A DNA stretch of 14,029 nucleotides, taken from Candidatus Yonathbacteria bacterium CG17_big_fil_post_rev_8_21_14_2_50_43_9. Lineage in GTDB: Bacteria; Patescibacteriota; Minisyncoccia; Phycocordibacterales; UBA1550. Numbering within the stretch: the first letter of the stretch is position 1; each line of letters starts with the position of its first letter. Under the pieces are notes generated by a model. It was not told the DNA's origin, ran no database searches, and was given only the letters and a program-made list of their open reading frames with translations. Shown piece after piece: positions 1-5,375 of the stretch. The DNA is taken from contig PCUO01000001.1 in the NCBI GenBank assembly GCA_002771015.1, positions 1-14,029 of the forward strand, given 5' to 3'. The translations under genes were made by a program, and so were the position numbers.

Positions 1-43
1 GTCTCAATGGACATTAGTATTCGATTGTTCTTCCATTATGTTC

Positions 44-284
44 CTCTCGTACGGGACGTGTCAATGTGGAAAGCGAAAAACTGTGGAGCATATAGTTCTA
101 TATTCCATTCGCATTGTGACAGCCCGAAAATGCCGAATTGGTGTAACATAGTGTCACAATGAGATATGGAGACCCTACCTAAGAGCGTCAGAGTCTCGGA
201 CGGAAAGCGCCTCAAGAACCCTTACGGTGCCTCATTGCTGGGGCACCAGACCTAAGAGGCCAGCAATGAGCGTGAACTTGGCTC
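44..284 (+). ncRNA. Unidentified structured region, possible noncoding RNA or long leader
   Basis: No convincing gene lies in the first 370 bases, but the stretch is dense in inverted repeats. Visible stems are 44-50 with 59-65 (includes G-U pairs that favour the plus strand as the RNA), 73-77 with 108-112 enclosing 84-87/90-94 with 99-103/104-107, 112-121 with 152-161 (10 bp, perfect), 169-173 with 193-197, and 231-241 with 260-270 (11 bp, perfect). The last stem competes with 226-231/242-247, so two folds are mutually exclusive. I could not match it to RNase P, tmRNA, SRP, 6S or rRNA. It ends about 85 bases before the secreted-protein gene, so it might also be a regulatory leader. The family is unknown. 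Confidence 0.3.
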
Positions 285-297
285 TTTAATTAGTAAT

Positions 298-362
298 TTG
301 AAAGAAAAACTATTCTTCACCTGTACTAGTAGTGTGAGGCAAGATATTAGTAAATATTTAAT
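298..362 (+). promoter_or_regulatory. Weak candidate promoter elements before the secreted-protein gene
   Basis: TTGAAA at 298-303 lies 18 nt from TGTACT at 322-327. A second -10-like box, TTTAAT at 357-362, ends 8 nt before the ATG at 371. Neither has the TGN extension seen elsewhere in the window. If the downstream ECF sigma factor controls this gene, the true promoter need not look like a housekeeping one. Confidence 0.2.
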
Positions 363-370
363 GAAATTAC

Positions 371-769
371 ATGAATACAAAAACACTAGGATTAGGCGCA
401 GTAGCACTTGCTTTTGGAATCGCAGGGCTTTCTGTAGGAACAGCATTCGCATACCAGGTGGATCCGCAAGCAAAAGGTCCAAATTATTCTACAGAACGCC
501 ATGAAGCAATGGAGAAGGCGTTTGAGAACAAGGATTTCGATGCATGGATCAAGGCTCTACCAGCGCAAGCTCAATCAAAGATTGGTCAAAAGGTAACAAA
601 AGAAAATTTTGCCAATTTCTCAAAGATTCATGAGCTAATGGAAGATGGCAAAGTTGATGATGCGCAGGCGCTCCGCCAGGAACTTGGACTGGGAATCCAC
701 GATGGTTCCGGAAAGTGTATGGGGAAGCAAGGCATGCACAAGGGAATGAACAGAGGGATGAATCGCTAA
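371..769 (+). CDS. Small secreted protein with Met/His-rich C-terminal tail
   Basis: This is a 132-residue protein with a clear Sec signal peptide: short N region with Lys4, hydrophobic core at about 6-24, and a likely cleavage after the AFA at 25-27. The mature part is charged and helical, and ends in a repetitive tail (114-132) containing four Met, one His, one Cys and several Lys/Arg, built around repeats of GM and MNR. Small helical exported proteins with Met/His tails include metal-sensing or metal-buffering proteins of the Spy/CpxP/ZraP/CnrX type, but I cannot assign it to a family. It sits directly upstream of an ECF sigma factor and a small membrane protein, an arrangement like metal-sensing cnrYXH-type units, so a role as periplasmic or surface sensor or effector is an inference. 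No Shine-Dalgarno site precedes the ATG. Confidence 0.75.
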   Translation: MNTKTLGLGAVALAFGIAGLSVGTAFAYQVDPQAKGPNYSTERHEAMEKAFENKDFDAWIKALPAQAQSKIGQKVTKENFANFSKIHELMEDGKVDDAQALRQELGLGIHDGSGKCMGKQGMHKGMNRGMNR

Positions 770-791
770 ATAAATTATATTTTCACTACCG

Positions 792-809
792 CCCCGATAA
801 TAATCGGGG
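792..809 (+). terminator. Hairpin between secreted-protein gene and sigma-factor gene
   Basis: CCCCGAT (792-798) and ATCGGGG (803-809) form a perfect 7-bp GC-rich stem with a 4-nt loop, followed by only three T residues. It is probably a weak or partial terminator, or an mRNA 3'-end stabiliser, which would let the abundant secreted protein be made in excess of the sigma factor. Confidence 0.5.
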
Positions 810-836
810 TTTGGCGTATTGAAACCTCATCCTTAT

Positions 837-842
837 TACAAT
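837..842 (+). promoter_or_regulatory. Candidate -10 box for the ECF sigma-factor gene
   Basis: TACAAT ends 6 nt before the ATG at 849, the same spacing as other leaderless-type promoters in this window. It is preceded by TAT rather than TGN. No good -35 element is seen at 16-18 nt, although TTGAAA lies at 819-824, only 12 nt upstream. Confidence 0.4.
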
Positions 843-848
843 TACATT

Positions 849-1397
849 ATGAATGACGTTGAAAAACTCTCAGATGAAGAAATCGTTGAAGTAGTTAGAT
901 CAAGAGATCAGGAACTTTACGCTGTCATCATTGATAGATATCAGAACAAACTTTTACGTTATGCAAAAAATTTGCTTAAGGATGATTCAAAGGCGGTAGA
1001 CGTGGTTCAAGAAGCTTTTATTAAGGCTTTCATCAATCTACAAAGCTTTGATGTTAGGATGAAATTTTCCTCATGGATATATCGTATAGCGCATAATGAG
1101 GCGATGAATGTTATTGCGAAATACAAGTATGAGCTGCCAATACCAGAAGGAGTGGACTTTGAAAGCGAGGAGGATTTGGTAGAGACATTTAGCAAAGAAG
1201 AAACTAGAGAAAAGGTAAACAAATGCCTTTTGCAAATGCCAATGCTGTATTCCGAACCATTGTCACTCTTTTTTCTTGAGGACAAATCGTATGAGGAGAT
1301 TAGCGATATTTTGCGTATTCCTATTGGAACTGTCGGTACGCGGATAAATCGTGCTAAAATATTAATGAAAAAACTATGTCAAACGAATCAAAAATAA
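849..1397 (+). CDS. ECF-family RNA polymerase sigma factor
   Basis: This is a sigma-70 family protein of the extracytoplasmic-function class (about 182 residues) that would direct RNA polymerase to stress promoters. Region 2 is recognisable at about residues 18-90, with the DVVQEAFIKAF core and the SSWIYRIAHNEA segment. Region 4, a helix-turn-helix, is at about 120-172, with SYEEISDILRIPIGTVGTRI. There is no region 1 or 3, as expected for ECF factors. The frame is open back to a TTG at 819, but I chose ATG 849 because a TACAAT box ends 6 nt before it and the protein then starts like other ECF factors. The stop overlaps the start of the next gene (TAATG), so the two are probably co-translated, as sigma/anti-sigma pairs often are. 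Confidence 0.9.
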   Translation: MNDVEKLSDEEIVEVVRSRDQELYAVIIDRYQNKLLRYAKNLLKDDSKAVDVVQEAFIKAFINLQSFDVRMKFSSWIYRIAHNEAMNVIAKYKYELPIPEGVDFESEEDLVETFSKEETREKVNKCLLQMPMLYSEPLSLFFLEDKSYEEISDILRIPIGTVGTRINRAKILMKKLCQTNQK

Positions 1398-1882
1398 TGA
1401 TAAAGGAAAAAATCATCAGCCAAATCCAAAGCGGTGATGTGAAAATGAAGCCAAAATATTATTTTGTGCTTGGCTCACTTGCATTGGCTTGCGGTATAAT
1501 AGGTCTTACAATCCTATCTGTTTTTCTAGTGAGCGTTGTGGCTTTTTCTCTCCGTACTCATGGACCTATGGTAGTTTTTCGATTCGAGCAATTACTAGCA
1601 ACATTTCCATTTGGGGTGGTCGTCGTCGCAATAGTTTGTGTTGGGTTTGGCGCTTGGTTGCTAAAAAAATACGATTTTTCGTACAAGAAAAATTTTCAAT
1701 TGTTAATTGTTGGATTTATCGTATCCGTTCTATTTGCAGGGTGGCTTATAAATTATACTGGTCTTGATTCCGTCTGGACAAGGATGGGTCCAATGAAGGA
1801 GTTTTATAAAAGATATGATGGCGGCGCGATGAATGGTCCTCATTCGCGTATTATGCAGGTGAGGAATTATAGGAGAAATTAA
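1397..1882 (+). CDS. Three-helix membrane protein, candidate anti-sigma factor
   Basis: The 161-residue protein has a short basic cytoplasmic N-terminus (IKEKIISQIQSGDVKMKPK), three hydrophobic segments at about 22-50, 70-88 and 99-120, and a 40-residue tail predicted to face outward. The tail holds M130, M133, M145, H149 and M153. An N-terminal helix followed by membrane anchoring, encoded just after an ECF factor, fits a minimal anti-sigma factor, but there is no recognisable RskA or zinc-ASD motif, so this is inferred from context. I chose ATG 1397, which forms a TAATG overlap with the sigma-factor stop. An alternative ATG at 1376 in the same frame adds seven residues. No ribosome-binding site is evident, so translational coupling is likely. 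The Met-rich tail echoes the Met-rich tail of the secreted protein upstream. Confidence 0.7.
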   Translation: MIKEKIISQIQSGDVKMKPKYYFVLGSLALACGIIGLTILSVFLVSVVAFSLRTHGPMVVFRFEQLLATFPFGVVVVAIVCVGFGAWLLKKYDFSYKKNFQLLIVGFIVSVLFAGWLINYTGLDSVWTRMGPMKEFYKRYDGGAMNGPHSRIMQVRNYRRN

Positions 1883-1885
1883 TTT

Positions 1886-1957
1886 TTGAAAACAATCGGT
1901 GCGTTTGCAATCATTACTGTTCTTTCATTTTGCGCATTGTTTTTTGTGGTAAATTAA
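1886..1957 (+). CDS. Possible 23-residue single-span membrane peptide
   Basis: A TTG-started frame of 23 codons follows the candidate anti-sigma gene by 3 nt. The peptide begins MKTIGAF, is then almost entirely hydrophobic with one Cys, and ends FFVVN, so it would be a single membrane helix. An AGGAG sequence at 1871-1875 lies 10 nt before the TTG, the best Shine-Dalgarno match I found in the window. Position, hydrophobicity and ribosome-binding site support a real small protein. The short length and TTG start argue for caution. Confidence 0.35.
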   Translation: MKTIGAFAIITVLSFCALFFVVN

Positions 1958-1980
1958 CAAATCTCACTCTTTTCCACATT

Positions 1981-1989
1981 TGCTATACT
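1981..1989 (+). promoter_or_regulatory. Extended -10 promoter, leaderless geometry (VTT gene)
   Basis: TGC followed by TATACT at 1984-1989. The ATG at 1997 begins 7 nt after the box, where transcription itself would be expected to start. Confidence 0.65.
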
Positions 1990-1996
1990 TAGGGAT

Positions 1997-2635
1997 ATGA
2001 ACAAGCGCCATATTCTTTTGCTCTGCATCGCAATAATAATTGCTTTTTTATTTTGGTATTCAAGTGTTCTTCAGAGCGCTTTTTATGTAATCGCTAGTTA
2101 TCTAAATGCGCTTGCAGTAGAAAATGAACTCCTAGCAATACTTGTGTTTGTACTGACATCCGCCCTAGCAGCTCTTATAAGCCCTCTTACAAATATTCCG
2201 CTTGTACCAATTGCAACGCTCATCTGGGGGCCTGTTCCTACAATAATTTTTCTGCTTACCGGGTGGCTTATTGGCGATATCATTGCGTATATAATCGGAC
2301 GCTACTTTGGCTACAAGGCAGTATCATATTTTGTGTCTAAAGAGAAACTTGATGACTGGAGCAATATGGTCAAAAAACGCACGACCTTTACTACTGCGTT
2401 ACTTTTACGCATTGCGCTTCCCGCAGAGCTTGGATACGCATTTGGTATTATTCGTTATCCTTTGAATTTATACATATTTATTACATTTCTATCAGAGTTG
2501 CCGTTTGCTATTATTTCCACATATGCGAGCGAAGCTGTGCTTTCGGGAGATACCCTGAAGTTCTTTGGGCTCATAGGAATATTAATTACAGTCATCATTA
2601 TTGCGTTCCGCACGACACATTCGGATTTGGTATAA
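1997..2635 (+). CDS. VTT/DedA-like (SNARE-associated) membrane protein
   Basis: This 212-residue polytopic protein has hydrophobic segments near 5-27, 45-65, 70-98, 128-150, 155-178 and 188-206. The central GWLIGDIIAYIIGRYFG stretch is the glycine/aspartate-rich signature of the VTT (TVP38/TMEM64/DedA) family, whose members scramble or transport lipids such as undecaprenyl phosphate in bacterial membranes. The Arg at about 138 (LLLRIALP) is in the place of the conserved membrane arginine. Function beyond family membership cannot be read from sequence. The start is fixed by an extended -10 box 7 nt upstream. The stop codon overlaps the promoter of the next gene. Confidence 0.82.
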   Translation: MNKRHILLLCIAIIIAFLFWYSSVLQSAFYVIASYLNALAVENELLAILVFVLTSALAALISPLTNIPLVPIATLIWGPVPTIIFLLTGWLIGDIIAYIIGRYFGYKAVSYFVSKEKLDDWSNMVKKRTTFTTALLLRIALPAELGYAFGIIRYPLNLYIFITFLSELPFAIISTYASEAVLSGDTLKFFGLIGILITVIIIAFRTTHSDLV

Positions 2636-2636
2636 T
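2628..2636 (+). promoter_or_regulatory. Extended -10 promoter, leaderless geometry (dinB)
   Basis: TGG followed by a consensus TATAAT (2631-2636), with the dinB ATG 6 nt later at 2643. The TAA stop of the preceding gene lies inside the box. Confidence 0.7.
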
Positions 2637-2642
2637 TGGCGT

Positions 2643-3899
2643 ATGGACGCGCCTATTTCTCTAAAAACCCCAAAATCTAAAGTACTTTTACACATAGACG
2701 GCGACGCGTTTTTTGTGGGTGTGGAATGCGCAAAAAATCCAAAACTAAAAGGTCTGCCAGTAGTCACAGGAGAGGAACGAGGAATCGTTTCGGCTCTTTC
2801 ATACGAAGCAAAGGCGCTTGGCGTTGTGCGTGGTATGCCGATATTTAGAATTAAAAAAGAATTTCCGAACGTCATTGTTCTTCCAGGCGATTATAAATCA
2901 TACGCTGAGTATTCAAGCAAGATGTTTGATGTCGTAAATAGATACGCGTATGGCGTGGAGGAGTACAGCATAGACGAATGCTTTGCCGATGTGACAGGGT
3001 TGGATAGAACTCTCAAAAAAACTTACATAGAAATTGCTGAAGAAATTAAGAAAGATATCAGCGACGAGCTGGGACTTTCTGTGTCCATTGGTCTCGCGCC
3101 AACAAAAGTTTTGGCAAAGGTCGCGTCCAACTGGGTGAAACCAAACGGTCTAACAATAATTGACGCAAACACTGCAAGGGATTTTCTTGCCAAAGTCCCT
3201 GTTGGAAAAGTGTGGGGAATAGGGCCGAGAACTGCAGAGGTGCTGATACGACGAGGCGCAAAAACAGCACTTGATTTTCGCGAGAAGGATCTCGCATGGG
3301 TAAAAAAGTGCCTATCAAAACCATATGAAGCAATTTGGCTGGAGCTAAACAGCGTTTTGGTTATGGGAGTGAACACGGAAGTAAAGAACACATACTCATC
3401 AATCCAAAAAACGCGAACATTTCATCCCGCAACAAATGACGAAGCGTTTCTATGGTCGCAGATTTCAAAACACATAGAGGATGCGTGCAGAAAAGCGCGA
3501 CATTACGAATTGACTCCAAAGAAAATTTCTATTTTCCTCAAGACAAATGATTTCAAAATAGCATCTGCTTCAACCGCGCTTCCATCGCCATCAAACTCGC
3601 CAGAAATTTCTCTTCCGTTCGCGCGGGAATTGTTTAAAAAAATTCGAGCAAAGGGTATTTTGTACAGAACTGCAGGAGTAACATTAGAAGCCCTCACTGC
3701 CGATTTTACACCTCAAGCAGATTTGTTTGGAAACACAACAAAGAGCGAGAAATTTGACCTCATACATAAACAGATTGATTTTTTAGAGAACAAACTTGGC
3801 AAACGCGTGGTTTACCTTGGTTCAACCAAGCAGGCGCTTGATCACAAAGAACTAGGTACTGAGGCCGACGAGCTTGACCGCGAGCTATTGTTTTTATAG
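2643..3899 (+). CDS. dinB: DNA polymerase IV (Y-family translesion polymerase)
   Basis: The 418-residue enzyme is an error-prone polymerase that copies past damaged bases. The palm carries the catalytic carboxylates D19 (in HIDGDAFF) and D111/E112 (in YSIDECFAD), with F24 at the steric-gate position that excludes ribonucleotides. The SIGLAPTKVLAKVASNWVKP segment and the helix-hairpin-helix thumb (VGKVWGIGPRTAEVLIRRG) follow, then the little-finger domain from about 240. A QADLF motif at about 358-362 is a plausible beta-clamp binding site, followed by a charged tail. The frame is open upstream to 2601, but ATG 2643 was chosen because the consensus TATAAT ends 6 nt before it and homologues start near this point. 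No LexA-like operator is obvious. It appears intact. Confidence 0.93.
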   Translation: MDAPISLKTPKSKVLLHIDGDAFFVGVECAKNPKLKGLPVVTGEERGIVSALSYEAKALGVVRGMPIFRIKKEFPNVIVLPGDYKSYAEYSSKMFDVVNRYAYGVEEYSIDECFADVTGLDRTLKKTYIEIAEEIKKDISDELGLSVSIGLAPTKVLAKVASNWVKPNGLTIIDANTARDFLAKVPVGKVWGIGPRTAEVLIRRGAKTALDFREKDLAWVKKCLSKPYEAIWLELNSVLVMGVNTEVKNTYSSIQKTRTFHPATNDEAFLWSQISKHIEDACRKARHYELTPKKISIFLKTNDFKIASASTALPSPSNSPEISLPFARELFKKIRAKGILYRTAGVTLEALTADFTPQADLFGNTTKSEKFDLIHKQIDFLENKLGKRVVYLGSTKQALDHKELGTEADELDRELLFL

Positions 3900-3904
3900 T
3901 GTAG

Positions 3905-3913
3905 TGATATAAT
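3905..3913 (+). promoter_or_regulatory. Extended -10 promoter retained in front of the panD remnant
   Basis: TGA followed by consensus TATAAT (3908-3913). The remnant's ATG at 3923 starts 9 nt after the box. Confidence 0.6.
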
Positions 3914-3922
3914 TGAGATAAC

Positions 3923-4192
3923 ATGATATTTTTACTTCGATCAAAAATTCATCGTGCTACAGTGACTGAGGCAAACGTGGATTATGTTGGTAGCGTTACC
4001 ATAGACAAGACCTTCATGATAAGGTGAGGTTTATGAAATACGATATCCGGTGTTATATGTATGAATGGTCCAACAGCACATATGATTAAGGGAGGCGAAA
4101 TTGTGGTCATTATGGGGTTTGAACTCGCCGATCAGCCCACATGTAATACTCTGGTGGATTCTAAAAATAAGTTTTCTAAATGCATTGAGTAG
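3923..4192 (+). pseudogene. panD: Decayed aspartate 1-decarboxylase (panD)
   Basis: Residues 6-28 read as an excellent PanD N-terminus ([12 protein letters not shown], then YVGSVTID), including the K8/H10 pair and the Gly23-Ser24 self-cleavage site that makes the pyruvoyl cofactor. From 4046 the same frame reads a PanD C-terminal half (SGVICMNGPTAHMIKGGEIV, then a DSKNK segment) and stops with TAG at 4190. Between them only about 14 codons remain where intact PanD has about 40, and two in-frame TGA codons occur (4025-4027 and 4034-4036), so about 80 nt of the core plus part of the C-terminal region are lost. PanD makes beta-alanine for pantothenate/CoA synthesis. No other pantothenate gene is nearby. 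Its own -10 box survives, which suggests recent decay. Confidence 0.85.
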
Positions 4193-4213
4193 TTTTAGGC
4201 TCGGTGCTACAAT
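4185..4213 (+). promoter_or_regulatory. Promoter of the leader-folD unit
   Basis: TTGAGT (4185-4190), a 17-nt spacer ending in TGC, and TACAAT (4208-4213). The ATG of a 13-codon leader begins 6 nt later at 4220. The -35 element overlaps the end of the panD remnant. Confidence 0.7.
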
Positions 4214-4219
4214 CTATTT

Positions 4220-4261
4220 ATGAAAGGATACATTTCAAATATTGAGAAAGCGACAGAATAA
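4220..4261 (+). CDS. 13-codon leader ORF coupled to folD
   Basis: The frame reads MKGYISNIEKATE and stops with a TAA that overlaps the folD ATG (TAATG at 4259-4263). Its ATG is 6 nt from the -10 box, so it would be the 5' AUG of a leaderless mRNA, and ribosomes finishing it would be placed on the folD start. From memory, the peptide resembles the first residues of a cupin protein family common in CPR bacteria, so it may be the promoter and first codons of a deleted cupin gene. It may have no function other than coupling. Confidence 0.5.
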   Translation: MKGYISNIEKATE

Positions 4262-5064
4262 TGCTTGTTGATGGGAACAAAATCGCAAAGGCTCTTGAAG
4301 AAAAGCTTGCAACAGAACTTCTTTTTTCTTCGCCGAAGAAAGTTTGTTTTGTGGTGTTTGGCGGGAGCACAGCCACAGAGCAATTTGTAAAAATGAAATC
4401 GAGCGTAGCGGAGAGTGTCGGGATTTCTGTGGATGTGAAAAAATACCCTGATGTAAAAACAACTGACAATGCGGTGAAAACATTGAGAATCCTCTGTGAA
4501 AAAGATTATAACGGCATTGTGGTACAGCTTCCCATTACGCAAGGGGTAGACACGCAGCAGGTGCTGGACGCGATTTCCCCACTCAAGGACATTGACATTC
4601 TTGGTAGCGTTGCAAAAGAAAGCTACGCGAAAGGAAAGATGGACAGTACGCCTCCAGTAGCTCAAGCAGTGTATGAAATACTTGAAGCGCATGACATCTC
4701 GCTCAAAGGAAAAAAGATTGTCATAGCAGGACTGGGGCGACTCGTTGGGGAGCCTGTGCATTTAATGTTAAAGCGAATAAATGTTCCACATGATGTAGTT
4801 GATATTAAAACAAGTGAAAAAGAAAAACTCTCTCTATTTAAAAAGGCTGACATTATTATTTCAGGGATGGGTGTACCGCACAGCATTAAACTAAATATGA
4901 TCAAGGAAGGAGCCGTACTTATAGATGCAGGCACGAGTGAACTGGCTGGCAAGCTTTTGGGTGACATCGACCCCGAATGCGAAAAAGTAGCTTCCATTAT
5001 GACACCAGTCCCCGGTGGTGTTGGTCCAATCACTATTGTTAGCCTATTACGAAATCTCTTGTAA
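4261..5064 (+). CDS. folD: FolD, methylene-THF dehydrogenase/cyclohydrolase
   Basis: The 267-residue protein is slightly shorter than the usual 280-290. FolD interconverts 5,10-methylene- and 10-formyl-tetrahydrofolate in the cytoplasm, feeding purine, formyl-Met-tRNA and thymidylate synthesis. Seen here are the catalytic Lys at K46 (FVKMK), the substrate-binding GIVVQLP (Q89), KDID with D112, the Rossmann nucleotide loop GLGRLVGEP at about 157-165, and the C-terminal TPVPGGVGP at 248-256. The conserved active-site Tyr four residues before the Lys is Phe (F42), and the usual DGFH/N loop after the Asp is replaced by DILGS. The start is coupled to the 13-codon leader by TAATG, with no ribosome-binding site. 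Confidence 0.92.
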   Translation: MLVDGNKIAKALEEKLATELLFSSPKKVCFVVFGGSTATEQFVKMKSSVAESVGISVDVKKYPDVKTTDNAVKTLRILCEKDYNGIVVQLPITQGVDTQQVLDAISPLKDIDILGSVAKESYAKGKMDSTPPVAQAVYEILEAHDISLKGKKIVIAGLGRLVGEPVHLMLKRINVPHDVVDIKTSEKEKLSLFKKADIIISGMGVPHSIKLNMIKEGAVLIDAGTSELAGKLLGDIDPECEKVASIMTPVPGGVGPITIVSLLRNLL

Positions 5065-5087
5065 TCCTTCAATTTTTGTGTTATCAT
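5059..5087 (+). promoter_or_regulatory. Promoter of the 78-residue protein gene
   Basis: TTGTAA (5059-5064, overlapping the folD stop), a 17-nt spacer ending in TGT, then TATCAT (5082-5087). The ATG at 5094 is 6 nt after the box. Confidence 0.6.
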
Positions 5088-5093
5088 TAATAA

Positions 5094-5330
5094 ATGGTTG
5101 GAAACAAGAAAAATATGAAGGAAGCTCCTGTTTTGATTTCTGTTTCAGAATTCTTGGAATCCTACAACAAAAACATGCCTGCTGGTTGGCCTCGTGCCAC
5201 TGGAGCGCTTCTACAAAAGTTTAGAGACGCTCACGTGTCGCTATTTACACATGGCGACCTTTGGTCGCTAGATCAGCACAGGAAAAAGCTAATGGATTGG
5301 CTGCCGAGAAACTCGGATTCCGACAAGTAA
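5094..5330 (+). CDS. Small conserved-looking cytoplasmic protein, function unknown
   Basis: The 78-residue protein is soluble and predicted helical, rich in Trp (four), with a core reading SEFLESYNKNMPAGWPRATG, then FRDAHVSLF and a basic stretch LDQHRKKLMDWLPRN. I do not recognise a named domain. Proteins of this size and pattern occur in CPR genomes as hypotheticals. The basic helical C-terminus could bind nucleic acid, but that is a guess. It has its own leaderless-type promoter and is followed immediately by a strong terminator, so it is a monocistronic unit. Confidence 0.7.
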   Translation: MVGNKKNMKEAPVLISVSEFLESYNKNMPAGWPRATGALLQKFRDAHVSLFTHGDLWSLDQHRKKLMDWLPRNSDSDK

Positions 5331-5353
5331 AACACCTAACTTGGTGTTTTTTT
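5329..5353 (+). terminator. Rho-independent terminator
   Basis: AAAACACC (5329-5336) pairs perfectly with GGTGTTTT (5343-5350) around a 6-nt loop, and the T run continues to 5353. This is the best classical terminator in the window. Its stem begins within the stop codon of the 78-residue gene. Confidence 0.85.
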
Positions 5354-5358
5354 GTTTG

Positions 5359-5367
5359 TGATACAAT
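5359..5367 (+). promoter_or_regulatory. Extended -10 promoter (nuclease gene)
   Basis: TGA followed by TACAAT (5362-5367), 6 nt after the terminator T run. The ATG at 5376 is 8 nt after the box. Confidence 0.65.
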
Positions 5368-5375
5368 AGAAACCA

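Noticed and set aside
1-211. Fragments resembling rRNA: a 23S-tail-like TTCGATTG near 23-30, reverse complement of a sarcin-ricin-like core near 45-54, and a 5S-like TGCCGAA at 131-137 inside a 10-bp stem.
   Set aside because: The invariant sarcin-ricin context, domain V sequences and a 5S helix I are all absent where they would have to be. A covariance-model scan would settle it.
819-848. TTG at 819 as the start of the ECF sigma factor.
   Set aside because: The TACAAT box 6 nt before ATG 849 and the usual N-terminus of ECF factors favour 849.
3923-4192. Reading the two TGA codons in the panD frame as glycine (genetic code 25).
   Set aside because: TGA is the natural stop of dgkA (overlapping the Nudix start) and of the GIY-YIG gene, none of the conserved genes has in-frame TGA, and the PanD core is missing anyway.
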